This document shows, in pieces, positions 40,930 through 49,881 of a DNA stretch of 49,881 nt (position 1 is its first letter; the number at the start of each line of letters is the position of its first letter). Below the pieces are notes generated by a model. That model saw only the letters and a list, made by a program, of their open reading frames with translations. It did not search any database and was not told where the DNA came from. A program made the translations under genes and the position numbers. This DNA comes from an uncultured Acidimicrobiales bacterium. GTDB lineage: Bacteria; Actinomycetota; Acidimicrobiia; Acidimicrobiales; CALAML01. Location of the stretch: the NCBI GenBank assembly GCA_937925845.1, contig CALAML010000037.1, positions 1-49,881 on the forward strand, written 5' to 3'.

Positions 40930-43900
40930 TTAGCGGGTCTTGAGGGTGGGACCGCGGTAGCCAGGTAGGAAGCCGACCGCTTCGAGCTGGCGAACGATCT
41001 CCGGGCTGTCCGCTGCGGGGGCGCCGTTGATCTTGGCCAGTTCCAGCCGTTTGAGAGTGCCCCGGGTAACGAGCGACGCTACCCCTTGAGCCGCTCCTGC
41101 GATCCATTTGTCTTCGGTTGGCCCGGTCGTTGGCCCACCGGTTGTCGGTGCCTGGGCGAGTGTTCCGGCCGGCGACAAACCGGCTTCGACATCGGTCTCA
41201 AGCCCGGACGCCAGCGCGGGTGAGCCCGACCCACCATGTTCGAATTCGTCGATCGGGGCGAAGGTGGCCAGGCTTTTCCCGCCCCGCTCCACAAAGGCAG
41301 CGAGCTGGCCGTCGACTAACACCACATAGGCGCCCACCGACCGGGAGAGGCGCCCTGACGTCTCGGGCCAGCGCAGGGCCGCTCCGTAGGGTTGGGCCGG
41401 GTCGGCGGCCGACAGCACCACCACTTCGGGGCCGGCTTCGTCGACACTCTGGTTGGGCTGGTGGCGTTCGTCGCGGAGCCGATCCACCGCACCCGGTAGC
41501 GCGAACTGGGCCGCACCGAGCCCTTCGACGAAGTAGCCGCGTCGGACCTGGCCCCGTTCTTCAAGCACCTTCAGCACCGGGTACACCCCGGCGAAGCCAC
41601 CGGTGGCCCCTTCGGCCAGGGCCATCTCGCGGGTGAGTACGCCGTAGCGTTCGAGCAGTTGAAGGGCTCGGGTAGCGGCCACTTCGCTCGGCGACGGGAC
41701 CGGCCGGCGAAGCTCGTCGGTGAGCGACCAGCGCCCGGTGGCTGCCGGTGGACCGAGACGGTTAAGCGCTCTCAGGTTGGGGCGGCCCCGCCCGGCCCGC
41801 CGTCGAGCCGAACTCTGGGCCCGAGCTGGCGACGCACCGCGACTCAGGGCTCGTAGCGGGGTGATCGAATCGTTGGTTACCTCTCCGGCCCACACCAGGT
41901 CCCACATCGCGGCCAACACTGCATCTTCGCCATAGTTCAGCCCGGCCTGCTGCGCCGCCTCCACCAGGTCCTGCCAGAACACTGCTCCCCTCTCCACCAG
42001 CCGGGCTCGCAGGGCCAGGTGGAGCTCGGTCTCCTCGATCTCCTCAGGTGCTTCCAACAGCAGCGGTGCCTGGTCCCGCCACACCAGCCGAACCCGTCCG
42101 TCGCTGGCGCCAAGCGATCCCGCCCCGGCCCACACCACTTCGCCTGCGGTCAGTAGGGTGTCGAGGTCGGCCGGGGTGTAGTTGTCGACCCGGCTGGCCA
42201 GGATGTCGGATTCGAGGATCGACGCTGGCAGAGCCGCGCCCTGGAGGGTGGTGATGACCTCGGCCAGACCCTCAATACCGCGTGGACGGCTGTGGCCGGT
42301 GCTGGTGACGTGTTGCCAGTGGGTCCCGAAGCGGGCCAGCACTACCTGATCGACCGGTTCCACTTCCTTGCGCAGCGCCGCGAGCGATCTCCGTCGGAGG
42401 TCACGGAGCACCGCGTCATGACACCACTCCCGCGTGGTTCCGTGGGGCCGGAACTCGCCACGAACCACTCTGCCGGCTCGCTCAAGATCTTCGAGGCTGG
42501 CCTCGGCCCGTTCCGATTCGATGCCGTAGCGCTCCGCCACTTCGGACGCCAGAAACGGCCCATGGGTGCGGGCGTAGCGGGTGATCAGATCGCCGAGTGG
42601 GTCTTCGACCGGTTCGGTGAAGGCCCGTGGTAGCCCAATCGGCAGAGCTACACCGAGAGCATCCCGAAGCCGGGCCGCGTCCTCGGCTGCTGCCACCCGT
42701 TCCTCATCACCGATCACTACGTCGATGATGCGGCGCTGGGACCGCAGGGTTTCCAGTACCGTCTCGACACTCAGCTCAGCCACCGTGCGGGCTCGCAACT
42801 CGCCGACCGTTAGCGGCCCAACCCAGCGGAGAAGGTCTTCGACATGGTCGTCGCTCTTGGCCTGCCAGTTCTCTGCCGTGCGTTGCAGTTCGGCCTCCAC
42901 CGCTTCGGTCACTTCGGGGTCGAGCAGCTCGCGAAGTTCCTCGGCTCCGAGCAGATCGCGAAGCAGCCCGCGGTCGAGTGACAGGGCGGTGGCTCGCCGC
43001 TCGGCAAGGGGCGCGTCGCCTTCGTACATGTACTGGGCGATCCACCCGAAGAGCAGCGATGACGCCATGGGCGAGGCCGAGTCGGTGGTGACCGAGTGAA
43101 CTTTGATCTTGCGACTGCGAAGGTCAGTGAGCACCTGCCGCAGCGCCGGCAGATCAAACACGTCGTTCACGCATTCCCGGGTGGTCTCGAGCAGGATCGG
43201 GAACGACGGGAACTTCGAGGCCACGGCCAGGAGATCGGCCGCCTTCTGCCGTTGTTGCCACAGCGGGGTGCGCCGGTCGGGACGGCGCCGGGGTAACAGC
43301 AGCGCTCGGGCCGCGCACTCGCGAAAGCGGGCGGCAAACATCGCCGTGTTGGGGAGCTTGGTGACCAGCAGGTCGTCGAGGGTGTCGGGGTCGATGGCAA
43401 AAAGGTCGGCATCGAAGTCGTCGAGAGCGTCGGGCAGGCGCAGCACGATGCCGTCGTCGCTCCACATCAGCTCAGCGTCCCAGCCCCACTCCTCGGCGAG
43501 TCGATGCTGGAGGGCCATGCCCCAGGGAGCATGAATCTGGGCACCGAACGGGCTGAGCATGCACACCCGCCAGTCGCCGATCTCATCCCGGAACCGCTCG
43601 ACCACGATGGTGCGGTCGTCGGGAGCCCGGCCGGTGGCCTCGCGTTGTTCGTCGAGGAACTCCCACAGGTTCCGGGCCGCGAGCCGGTCCAGGCCGTTTT
43701 CGGTCTCCAGTACCGCAAGCGCCTGGTCGCGATCCATCGAGGTGATTTTCCGGTTGAACTCGCCGATGGCCCGCCCCAACTCCAGTGGGCGGCCCGGTCC
43801 GTCCCCATGCCAGAACGGCATCTTCCCGGGCTGGCCTGGTGCCGGGGTCACGATCACCCGCTCGTGGGTGATGTCTTCAATTCGCCAGGTGGAGGCACCC

Positions 43901-45807
43901 AGGAGGAAGGTTTCTCCGGGACGGGATTCGTAGACCATCTCCTCGTCGAGTTCGCCCACGCGGGTGCCTTCGGGCAGGAACACCCCGTAGAGGCCGCGGT
44001 CAGGGATGGTGCCGCCGCTGGTCACGGCCAGGCGCTGAGCTCCGGGTCGACCCCGCACCATCCCTTCGACTCGATCCCAGTTCAGCCGGGGTCGCAGTTC
44101 AGCAAACTCCTCTGAGGGGTAGCGGCCCGCCAGCAGGTCGAGGGTGGCGCGCAAGGCGTCGTCAGAAAGTTCGGTGAAGTTTGCCGCACCCCGCAACATG
44201 CTGGCGAGATCGTCGACGTCCCAGTCGTCCATGGCACAGGCGGCCACGATGTGTTGAGCGGCGACGTCGAGCGGGTTGCGGGGGTATCGGGTGGACTCGA
44301 TCAGGCCTTCGCGCATGCGGTCGACCACCACTGCAGCTTCGATCAGGTCGGCCCGGTGTTTGGGGAAGAACTTGCCGACGCTCGGAGCGCCCACTTGGTG
44401 GCCAGCGCGCCCGACGCGCTGCAGGCCGCGACTCACCGCGCCTGGCGACTCGACCTGCACCACCAGGTCGACTGCGCCCATATCGATGCCTAGTTCGAGT
44501 GAGGAGGTGGCGACCAGCCCCTTGAGCACGCCTCGCTTCAGCTCGTCTTCGATGATCAGCCGCTGCTCGCGAGAGAGCGATCCGTGGTGGGCTTTCACCA
44601 GCTCCGGGGCCGGACCATCTTCGGCGTCGATGGTATCGACCACCGCCATTCCTCGGCCCAGGTGTTCCGGCAGCGGTGGAGCCGATGCTGGCGGCGGGTC
44701 GGTTGGCACCAGGATCTCGCCGGTGGCCGGATCGACGGTTCGGCCTGAAACCGAAACGCCATAAACGCCCTCGCCCCGGTCGCCCCCATCTCCCCCATCG
44801 TCGGCGGCAGCCCGGTTCTGTTCATCGGCCAGCTCGTTCAGCCGGGTCGCCAGCCGTTCCGACAGTCGGCGGGAGTTCACAAAGACGATGGTGGATTGGT
44901 GCTCCTGGATCAGCTCGAGCAACCGTGGGTGCATCGAGGGCCAGATGCTGCGACGAACCGGGCCCGCGGCCAGCGCTCCTTCCACCGGTTCATCGGTGAT
45001 GACCTCACCGAGGCGGCCCATATCCTCAACCGGGACGATCACTTCAACGTCGAGCGGCTTTCGCACGCCGGCGTCAACGATGGTGACCGGTCGGGGTCGC
45101 CCGAGCTGATCCTCGGTAGCGGTCTCGGGGTTTGAGTGGTGGCCACCCAGGAACCGGGCGATCTCCTCGAGTGGTCGTTGGGTGGCCGAGAGGCCGATGC
45201 GTTGCGGCGGTGTCTCGCAGATTCGTTCGAGCCGCTCGAGGCTTACCGCCATATGGGCTCCCCGCTTGGTGGCGGCGAGGGCGTGGATTTCATCGATGAT
45301 GATGGTTTCAACCCCGGCAAGCGTCTCTCGAATCTTCGAGGTCAGCATCAGGTAGAGCGACTCGGGGGTGGTGATCAACAGGGCGGGTGGCGTCTTGGCC
45401 AGTTGGCGCCGCTCGCTGGGGCTGGTGTCGCCGGTCCGCAGCGCCACATCCGGTTCATAGAACTGCTCGCCGAGTCGCTCGGCGGCCAGTCGGATGCCCT
45501 GGAGTGGCGCCCGTAGGTTCTTCTCCACGTCGACGGCCAGGGCCCGCAGCGGTGAGATGTACAGGATGCGCGTCCGGTGGTTCACGTCTTCCGGCGGCGG
45601 GGCCTGGGTGAGGCGGTCGAGGCCCCAGAAGAAGGCCGACAGGGTCTTTCCGGAACCCGTCGGGGCCAGGATCAGGGCGTGATCACCTGCGGCGATGGCG
45701 GGCCAGCCCTTGATCTGGGGCGGGGTCGGGGCTTCGAAGGTCGTCGAGAACCAGGCGCGCGCCGCCGGGCCGAAGGCATCGAGGACCTCATGGGGCTCTC
45801 GACTCAC
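40930..45807 (-). CDS. lhr: Lhr-type large ATP-dependent DNA helicase
   Basis: A 1625-residue superfamily 2 helicase. The N-terminal core has the Q-like P-T-P-P-Q, Walker A A-P-T-G-S-G-K54-T, the D-E-I-H box near residue 173, S-A-T-Q, I-V-F-V-N-S-R and the late Q-R-V-G-R-A-G-H. The winged-helix and beta-barrel parts of Lhr follow, then the long C-terminal region of unknown role with repeated basic and Leu-rich stretches. Lhr unwinds DNA and DNA:RNA hybrids and is induced by DNA damage in mycobacteria. Two low-complexity inserts are visible, near residue 335 (Asp/Gly-rich) and near 1560 (Gly/Ser/Thr/Pro-rich). It follows the cystathionine-synthase-like gene by 96 bases on the same strand. Full length compared with known bacterial Lhr. 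Confidence 0.95.
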   Translation of the reverse strand: MSREPHEVLDAFGPAARAWFSTTFEAPTPPQIKGWPAIAAGDHALILAPTGSGKTLSAFFWGLDRLTQAPPPEDVNHRTRILYISPLRALAVDVEKNLRAPLQGIRLAAERLGEQFYEPDVALRTGDTSPSERRQLAKTPPALLITTPESLYLMLTSKIRETLAGVETIIIDEIHALAATKRGAHMAVSLERLERICETPPQRIGLSATQRPLEEIARFLGGHHSNPETATEDQLGRPRPVTIVDAGVRKPLDVEVIVPVEDMGRLGEVITDEPVEGALAAGPVRRSIWPSMHPRLLELIQEHQSTIVFVNSRRLSERLATRLNELADEQNRAAADDGGDGGDRGEGVYGVSVSGRTVDPATGEILVPTDPPPASAPPLPEHLGRGMAVVDTIDAEDGPAPELVKAHHGSLSREQRLIIEDELKRGVLKGLVATSSLELGIDMGAVDLVVQVESPGAVSRGLQRVGRAGHQVGAPSVGKFFPKHRADLIEAAVVVDRMREGLIESTRYPRNPLDVAAQHIVAACAMDDWDVDDLASMLRGAANFTELSDDALRATLDLLAGRYPSEEFAELRPRLNWDRVEGMVRGRPGAQRLAVTSGGTIPDRGLYGVFLPEGTRVGELDEEMVYESRPGETFLLGASTWRIEDITHERVIVTPAPGQPGKMPFWHGDGPGRPLELGRAIGEFNRKITSMDRDQALAVLETENGLDRLAARNLWEFLDEQREATGRAPDDRTIVVERFRDEIGDWRVCMLSPFGAQIHAPWGMALQHRLAEEWGWDAELMWSDDGIVLRLPDALDDFDADLFAIDPDTLDDLLVTKLPNTAMFAARFRECAARALLLPRRRPDRRTPLWQQRQKAADLLAVASKFPSFPILLETTRECVNDVFDLPALRQVLTDLRSRKIKVHSVTTDSASPMASSLLFGWIAQYMYEGDAPLAERRATALSLDRGLLRDLLGAEELRELLDPEVTEAVEAELQRTAENWQAKSDDHVEDLLRWVGPLTVGELRARTVAELSVETVLETLRSQRRIIDVVIGDEERVAAAEDAARLRDALGVALPIGLPRAFTEPVEDPLGDLITRYARTHGPFLASEVAERYGIESERAEASLEDLERAGRVVRGEFRPHGTTREWCHDAVLRDLRRRSLAALRKEVEPVDQVVLARFGTHWQHVTSTGHSRPRGIEGLAEVITTLQGAALPASILESDILASRVDNYTPADLDTLLTAGEVVWAGAGSLGASDGRVRLVWRDQAPLLLEAPEEIEETELHLALRARLVERGAVFWQDLVEAAQQAGLNYGEDAVLAAMWDLVWAGEVTNDSITPLRALSRGASPARAQSSARRRAGRGRPNLRALNRLGPPAATGRWSLTDELRRPVPSPSEVAATRALQLLERYGVLTREMALAEGATGGFAGVYPVLKVLEERGQVRRGYFVEGLGAAQFALPGAVDRLRDERHQPNQSVDEAGPEVVVLSAADPAQPYGAALRWPETSGRLSRSVGAYVVLVDGQLAAFVERGGKSLATFAPIDEFEHGGSGSPALASGLETDVEAGLSPAGTLAQAPTTGGPTTGPTEDKWIAGAAQGVASLVTRGTLKRLELAKINGAPAADSPEIVRQLEAVGFLPGYRGPTLKTR

Positions 45808-45903
45808 CGGGTCCCTTTCCGCGAGCAGGGTGCATCACCGGCCCATCATCGCACCCAACGTTGCCGAGCCCCAAGAGCAAGCGACAGATTGGGGCAGATT
45901 GCT

Positions 45904-47001
45904 TCAGGCCAGCGCCTGGGAGAAGTCGGCCCAGAGATCGTCGACGTTTTCACAACCGACGCTAAGTCGGATCAGGGTGGGCGGGATTCGTTCCTGGCCG
46001 GGGATGACCGAGCGCCGCTCCATGGTGGTTTCGACGCCACCGAGGCTGGTGGCGTGGTTGATCAACTCGACCCGGTTGCAAACATCGGTGGCTCGATCGC
46101 CATCGCCGGTGGTCTCGAACGACAGCATGGCCCCGAACCCGCTCATGAACGTCTTTGCCACCTCGTGAGTCGGATGGCTGGTGAGGCCGGGGTAGAGCAC
46201 CCGGTTGACTCCGGGGTTGGATTCGAGTCGTTGGGCCAACTCCATGGCGTTGGCTTGGGCTCGCTCGAGTCGGAGGCTGAGGGTGCGGGCGCCGCGAAGG
46301 GTGAGAAACGCTTCCATGGCGCCGATGGTGGCTCCGTTGCGGAGGCGACGGGCCGCGTATTCTTCGAGAAGTTCCTCGTTACGGGTGAGAACGCAGCCAG
46401 AGAGCAGGTCGGAGTGGCCGCCAATGAATTTGGTGGCGGAGTGCATCACCACATCGGCGCCAAGGTCGAGCGGCTTCTGGTTTAGCGGGGTGGCAAAGGT
46501 GCTGTCAACGGCAACCAGAGTGTTGCCGCCGCGGGGCGCGCCGCAGATAGCGGGTAGATCAGCCACGGTCATCAGCGGGTTCTCCGGCGTTTCGAGCCAC
46601 ACCAGGTCGCAGCTGGCGACCGCATCGATCCAGGCGTTGGTGTCGGCCTGGTCGAGTCGGCGGACGCGCCATCGACCCTGGGCTTCGCCTTCTTCCACAA
46701 TGCCGGCCACCCCGTGATACGGGTCTTCAGGCACGGCGATTTCACTGTCCACGTTGAGGCCGTGGAACACCGTCGCCGCCGCGGCCATGCCGGATCCGAA
46801 TACCAGCGCCTTGGCCGATTCGAGTCCGCCGAGGAGTTCTTCAAGCGCGTCGGTGGTGGCGGTGCCATCGGTGCGGCTGTAGAGCCGCTCGTGGGGCAGG
46901 TAGAAGTTCGAGGCAAAGACCGGCGGCACGTTCAGCGGCTCACCTTCGGTCCGGTTTCGGGCTGAGGCAATCAACCAGGTCTCAGGAGTCCATTCGCTCA
47001 T
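45904..47001 (-). CDS. Cystathionine gamma-synthase family PLP enzyme
   Basis: A 365-residue Cys/Met-metabolism PLP enzyme. It has Y-S-R-T-D-G-T-A near residue 41-48 (phosphate and substrate contacts), G-S-G-M-A-A, D-S-T-F-A-T-P, and the PLP-lysine in H-S-A-T-K191-F-I-G-G-H-S. The group includes cystathionine gamma-synthase, beta/gamma-lyases, methionine gamma-lyase and O-acetylhomoserine sulfhydrylase. The exact reaction cannot be decided from motifs. The homocysteine methyltransferase at 19.1 kb offers a possible link to sulfur amino-acid metabolism but is far away. It is slightly shorter than typical (about 380-400). Confidence 0.92.
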   Translation of the reverse strand: MSEWTPETWLIASARNRTEGEPLNVPPVFASNFYLPHERLYSRTDGTATTDALEELLGGLESAKALVFGSGMAAAATVFHGLNVDSEIAVPEDPYHGVAGIVEEGEAQGRWRVRRLDQADTNAWIDAVASCDLVWLETPENPLMTVADLPAICGAPRGGNTLVAVDSTFATPLNQKPLDLGADVVMHSATKFIGGHSDLLSGCVLTRNEELLEEYAARRLRNGATIGAMEAFLTLRGARTLSLRLERAQANAMELAQRLESNPGVNRVLYPGLTSHPTHEVAKTFMSGFGAMLSFETTGDGDRATDVCNRVELINHATSLGGVETTMERRSVIPGQERIPPTLIRLSVGCENVDDLWADFSQALA

Positions 47002-47040
47002 GACCTGACGGTATCGCCACCTAGGTCGCCAAACTGCCAG

Positions 47041-48042
47041 CTATGCGTCGCTGGTGGTGGTTTCGGCGAGCCCGCTCAGCTTGGACCAGAGGTCGTCGTC
47101 GACAGTGATCGTGGCCGGCTGGTCGCGCTTGGAACCGGGCAGCCGGGTGCCGGGCTGGTCGGCAATCGACGCCGCCAGCGCGGCGAGGTGGTCGTAGAAG
47201 GCCTGGTCGCTGAACGCTCCTGGGTCGATCACGATGTAGAACTGACCCAGATCGTGCGGCGGACCTTCCGGTGTCTTGAGGGGCGGGACGTCGACGCTGC
47301 GGTTGCCGCCGGTGAGGGCGGAGGCCAGCAGTTCCACCATGAGGCCGATGCCGAAACCCTTGTAGCCGCCGGCCGAGACCAGCGAACCGCCGAGGGCCGC
47401 GGTTGGGTCGGTGGTGGGTTCTCCGTCGGCGTCAACGGCCCACCCGAGCGGGATGGTTTCGCCAGCGGCCTGGGCCATGGTGATCTTGCCGAGGGCAACG
47501 GCGCTGGTGGAGAAGTCGAACTGGAACGCCACTCCCCCGTTGCCGTCGGGCACCGCCATGGCGATCGGGTTGGTCCCGAGCAGGGCCTTTGAGCCACCTG
47601 GAGGCGCAACCCGGGGCGTGGCGTTGGTGGCGCCAATGGCAAGAAACCCGGCCATGGCGAACTGCTCGGTGAAGAAGCCGAGCGATGTGGCGGTGTGGCT
47701 GTGCTCAACCGAATACCCACAGATGCCGTTGGCCTGGGCTGCGGCCACGGCCTGGTCGAAGCCAGCCGCAAAGGCCGGTTGGGCGAAGCCAAGCTTGGCA
47801 TCGACGCGTACGGCGCCGGGCCGATCGACGCTGACTTCGGGGGTGGCGGCGCCAGCGATGCGGCCGGTATCGAGCTGGAGGCAGTAGCTCTCGAGGTAGT
47901 AGAGCCCGCAGATCTTGTTGTTGTTGGCCTCGGCGATTCGAATGGCTCGGGCCACAGAGGTGGCCACTTCATCGTCGGCGCCGTGGCCGGAGAGGGCCCG
48001 GTACGACAGCGCTTCAACTTCATCAAGTGATACGTCTGGCAT
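47041..48042 (-). CDS. Malate/L-lactate/sulfolactate dehydrogenase family (Ldh2) oxidoreductase
   Basis: A 333-residue NAD(P)-dependent dehydrogenase of the MDH2/LDH2 group, unrelated in fold to classical malate dehydrogenases. Blocks include N-K-I-C-G-L-Y-Y-L-E, V-E-H-S-H-T-A-T-S-L-G, G-T-N-P-I-A-M-A-V-P and Y-K-G-F-G-I-G-L-M-V-E, all typical. Members act on malate, lactate, sulfolactate, ureidoglycolate or delta-piperideine/pyrroline carboxylates. The ATG at 48042 is chosen; the frame runs another 320 codons over the divergent gene as a shadow. It shares a 75-base divergent promoter region with the metallo-beta-lactamase-fold gene. Confidence 0.9.
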   Translation of the reverse strand: MPDVSLDEVEALSYRALSGHGADDEVATSVARAIRIAEANNNKICGLYYLESYCLQLDTGRIAGAATPEVSVDRPGAVRVDAKLGFAQPAFAAGFDQAVAAAQANGICGYSVEHSHTATSLGFFTEQFAMAGFLAIGATNATPRVAPPGGSKALLGTNPIAMAVPDGNGGVAFQFDFSTSAVALGKITMAQAAGETIPLGWAVDADGEPTTDPTAALGGSLVSAGGYKGFGIGLMVELLASALTGGNRSVDVPPLKTPEGPPHDLGQFYIVIDPGAFSDQAFYDHLAALAASIADQPGTRLPGSKRDQPATITVDDDLWSKLSGLAETTTSDA

Positions 48043-48117
48043 GGCGGAACTATACGACCGTTGTCGATAGTCACCGAATCTCAGCGCTCGACTCTGCCGG
48101 TATGGAAGGCTGCCACC

Positions 48118-49107
48118 ATGACTTCTTCGGGGAAATCGGTCGGCGATGGGAGCTACGTGCGTGGATTGGTGGAGGTGGCCGATGGCGTCCATGCCTACCT
48201 GCAACCCGACGGCACGTGGGGCTGGTCGAATGCCGGTTTGGTGGTCGGCGACGGTGAGGCCGCCCTCATCGACACGCTGTTTGATCTGCCGCTGACCCGA
48301 CAGATGCTTGACGATATGGCGCCGCTTACCACCCCCAGCCCGATCCGGAACGTGGTCAACACCCACGCCAACGGTGATCACTGCTACGGGAATCAGCTGG
48401 CCGCCGGTCCGGGTGTGGACTTTGTTGCTTCCGCCGCGACGGCGGATGAGTTTGATGATGTGCCAGCCGCCACCTTGGGCGCCATGGTTGCCGGTTTCAC
48501 CGACGGCGACCTGGGCGCCTTCGTCCAGAGTGCGTTCGGCCCGTTCGATTTTTCGGGCATCGACGTTCCCGAGGCCACGGTGACCTTCACCGGACGTCAT
48601 GAACTCGACGCCGGCGGCCGCACGGTTGAGCTGATCGAGGTCGGCCCGGCTCACACCGCTGGTGACGTGATCGCCTGGATGCCGAGTGAGCGGGTGCTCT
48701 TCGGTGGTGACATTCTCTTTATCGGCGGCACGCCGATCATGTGGGCCGGTCCGGTGGGCAACTGGATCAAGGCGTGTGATCTGATCGTGGAGCTCGATCC
48801 GGAGGTGATCGTGCCCGGCCATGGCCCGCTGACCGACCTGGATGGGGTGCGGGGGGTTCGGGACTATCTGGCCATGGTGCAGGAGATGACCATCGCCGCC
48901 CACGCCGCCGGAGCAAGCCCCAAAGACGCGGCCCGAGACATCGACCTGCACATCAACGGGACCCGCTTCGCCGGTTGGACTGACCGTGAGCGCATCTGGG
49001 TGACGGTCCATGCGATCTGGCGTGAACTGGAGCCAGGGTTTGAGCCACCCGATGTGGTGGCTCTGTTTAGCCTGATGGCCGACGACTTCGCCCGCCGCAG
49101 AGGTTGA
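48118..49107 (+). CDS. Metallo-beta-lactamase-fold hydrolase
   Basis: A 329-residue MBL-fold protein. The metal motif reads H83-A-N85-G-D87-H88, where most members have H-x-H-x-D-H. Later metal residues appear in G-P-A-H-T-A-G-D, F-G-G-D-I-L-F and P-G-H-G. N in place of the second His is seen in some lineages and would alter the metal site. GGAAGG eight bases before the ATG at 48118 decides the start; a GTG/TTG-type extension to 48061 is unsupported. It could be a lactonase, thioesterase, glyoxalase II-like or quorum-quenching enzyme; the substrate is unknown. Confidence 0.85.
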   Translation: MTSSGKSVGDGSYVRGLVEVADGVHAYLQPDGTWGWSNAGLVVGDGEAALIDTLFDLPLTRQMLDDMAPLTTPSPIRNVVNTHANGDHCYGNQLAAGPGVDFVASAATADEFDDVPAATLGAMVAGFTDGDLGAFVQSAFGPFDFSGIDVPEATVTFTGRHELDAGGRTVELIEVGPAHTAGDVIAWMPSERVLFGGDILFIGGTPIMWAGPVGNWIKACDLIVELDPEVIVPGHGPLTDLDGVRGVRDYLAMVQEMTIAAHAAGASPKDAARDIDLHINGTRFAGWTDRERIWVTVHAIWRELEPGFEPPDVVALFSLMADDFARRRG

Positions 49108-49165
49108 CCCGGTCCGGTTGGGTACTGTCGGCCGCGCTGAAGTGGCTATTCGACCTTTGGAACGG

Positions 49166-49881
49166 TCAGGCCTTGACCCGGGCCAGCCAGTCTTCGATCA
49201 GCCAACCGGCGATCGACATTCCGCCGATCGGGGCTGGTGGCAAGTCGTCCGGCGAGTACCAGTCGGCCTCCACAATCTCCTCTTCCTGGATCACGATCTC
49301 CCCGCTGGCGTACCGGGCGAAGAAGCCGATCATCAGCGAATGGGGAAAGGGCCACGGCTGGGAGTTGAAGTAGCGGATGTCGTCGACCTGGATTCCAGTT
49401 TCCTCAGCCACCTCGCGGGCCACACATTCTTCGAGGCTTTCACCCGGCTCCACGAACCCGGCCAGGGCACTGAAGAATCGACCGGGGAATTGTCGCCCCC
49501 ATGCCAGCAACACCTGCGGGCCGTCCGGCCCATCGCGTTCGACCAGCATGATCACCGCGGGCGAGAGCCGGGGGAAAGCCATGGTTCCGCAGCTGCACGT
49601 TCGCGCCCGTTCGGTGGCGTGGAGCTCGGTTTCGGAGCCGCATCGGCCGCAGTAGCGATGGTCTCGATCCCACATCAGTAACTGGGTCGCTCGTCCAGCC
49701 ATGCCCCAGGACTCGTCGTCGATGGCCCCGTAGAGGCTTCGCAGGTCGGTGAAGGTGGATCCGTCGGGCACGTCATCGAACGGGTCGGCGTCCTTCGCCA
49801 GCGTGGCCGTTCGGATCGGCCGACCATCGATGACCCCAACCACGAGCTGGTTCTCAATCGGCGCTGGTGCATCAACCGTGG
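49166..49881 (-). CDS. nudC: NADH pyrophosphatase NudC, N terminus outside window
   Basis: The frame stays open to the window edge, so the start is missing; at least 238 codons are visible. It has a zinc ribbon Y-C-G-R-C ... T-C-S-C-G, then a Nudix box G-F-V-E-P-G-E-S-L-E-E-C with R-E-V-A-E-E-T-G-I. The S-Q-P-W-P-F-P-H-S-L-M block is diagnostic for NudC. The enzyme hydrolyses NADH and removes NAD caps from RNA. An internal GTG at 49843 is possible, but the in-frame codons upstream look coding. It converges with the MBL gene after 58 bases. Confidence 0.93.
   Translation of the reverse strand, partial: TVDAPAPIENQLVVGVIDGRPIRTATLAKDADPFDDVPDGSTFTDLRSLYGAIDDESWGMAGRATQLLMWDRDHRYCGRCGSETELHATERARTCSCGTMAFPRLSPAVIMLVERDGPDGPQVLLAWGRQFPGRFFSALAGFVEPGESLEECVAREVAEETGIQVDDIRYFNSQPWPFPHSLMIGFFARYASGEIVIQEEEIVEADWYSPDDLPPAPIGGMSIAGWLIEDWLARVKA

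Noticed and set aside
39680-41107. 475-codon open frame on the minus strand
   Set aside because: Antisense to the VWA lipoprotein and runs into the lhr end in another frame; the only notable part is the tRNA-like peptide phrase, reported as a finding.
48043-49011. N-terminal extension of the Ldh2-type dehydrogenase
   Set aside because: The 320 extra codons are antisense to the metallo-beta-lactamase-fold gene; the family N terminus begins at the ATG at 48042.

Overview
The window is a high-GC, tightly packed bacterial chromosome segment with 37 supportable protein-coding genes, two of them cut by the window edges. I saw no rRNA or tRNA gene, no transposase or integrase, and no phage or CRISPR-Cas genes. 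Several features suggest a free-living, aerobic, heterotrophic member of the Actinomycetota, probably a marine or aquatic Acidimicrobiia. These are the TauD dioxygenases, acyl-CoA dehydrogenase and flavin monooxygenase; a mycobacterial-type LexA box; a surface protein with a Thr-rich stalk and an LAFTG-type tail; a Lhr helicase; OtsA; and Tat-exported lipoproteins with long acidic linkers. The class-level placement is inference from gene content, not from a marker gene.

Left part (1-18.8 kb): the tail of a TauD dioxygenase and a lipoprotein esterase converge on a strong 18-bp stem-loop. Next comes a minus-strand catabolic operon: an MttB-superfamily methyltransferase without pyrrolysine, a dimethylglycine/sarcosine dehydrogenase fused to a GcvT-like folate domain, a DadA-like FAD oxidoreductase and an SRPBCC protein. 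It is divergent from a zinc alcohol dehydrogenase and an enolase-superfamily dehydratase. A peptide/opine-type ABC importer follows (Tat lipoprotein binding protein, two permeases, and both ATPases fused in one chain), then a Baeyer-Villiger-type monooxygenase overlapping a VOC protein. Read together, this looks like uptake and oxidative demethylation of a quaternary amine or N-methylated amino acid, with one-carbon units passed to folate. The substrate is not determined by the sequence.

Middle part (18.8-35.4 kb): a homocysteine S-methyltransferase sits between two clusters of long palindromic repeats (family 1) that point in opposite directions. Then come two more TauD dioxygenases, a uridine-kinase-like NTPase, a surface protein, a D-aminoacylase-like amidohydrolase, alpha/beta hydrolases, a VOC protein, an Fe-S uracil-DNA glycosylase and dinB. 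Between the divergent glycosylase and dinB genes lies a composite array of a second palindromic repeat (family 2) and a near-consensus LexA box. An MFS exporter, an acyl-CoA dehydrogenase, a small His/Asp/Glu-rich lipoprotein and an epoxide-hydrolase-like protein follow. Family 2 recurs at 35.4-35.5 kb.

Right part (35.4-49.9 kb): otsA (trehalose-6-phosphate synthase), an overlapping pair of base-excision-repair glycosylases (Fpg/Nei type and HhH-GPD type), a von Willebrand A-domain lipoprotein, a very large Lhr helicase, a cystathionine gamma-synthase family PLP enzyme, an Ldh2-type dehydrogenase divergent from a metallo-beta-lactamase-fold hydrolase, and the C-terminal part of NudC. DNA repair is notably dense between 28.8 and 45.8 kb (glycosylase, DinB, Nei, HhH-GPD, Lhr).

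The signals least explained by ordinary genes are the two intergenic palindrome families. Next come the methyltransferase/dehydrogenase island that lacks its expected corrinoid partner, and several enzymes whose family metal ligands appear substituted.
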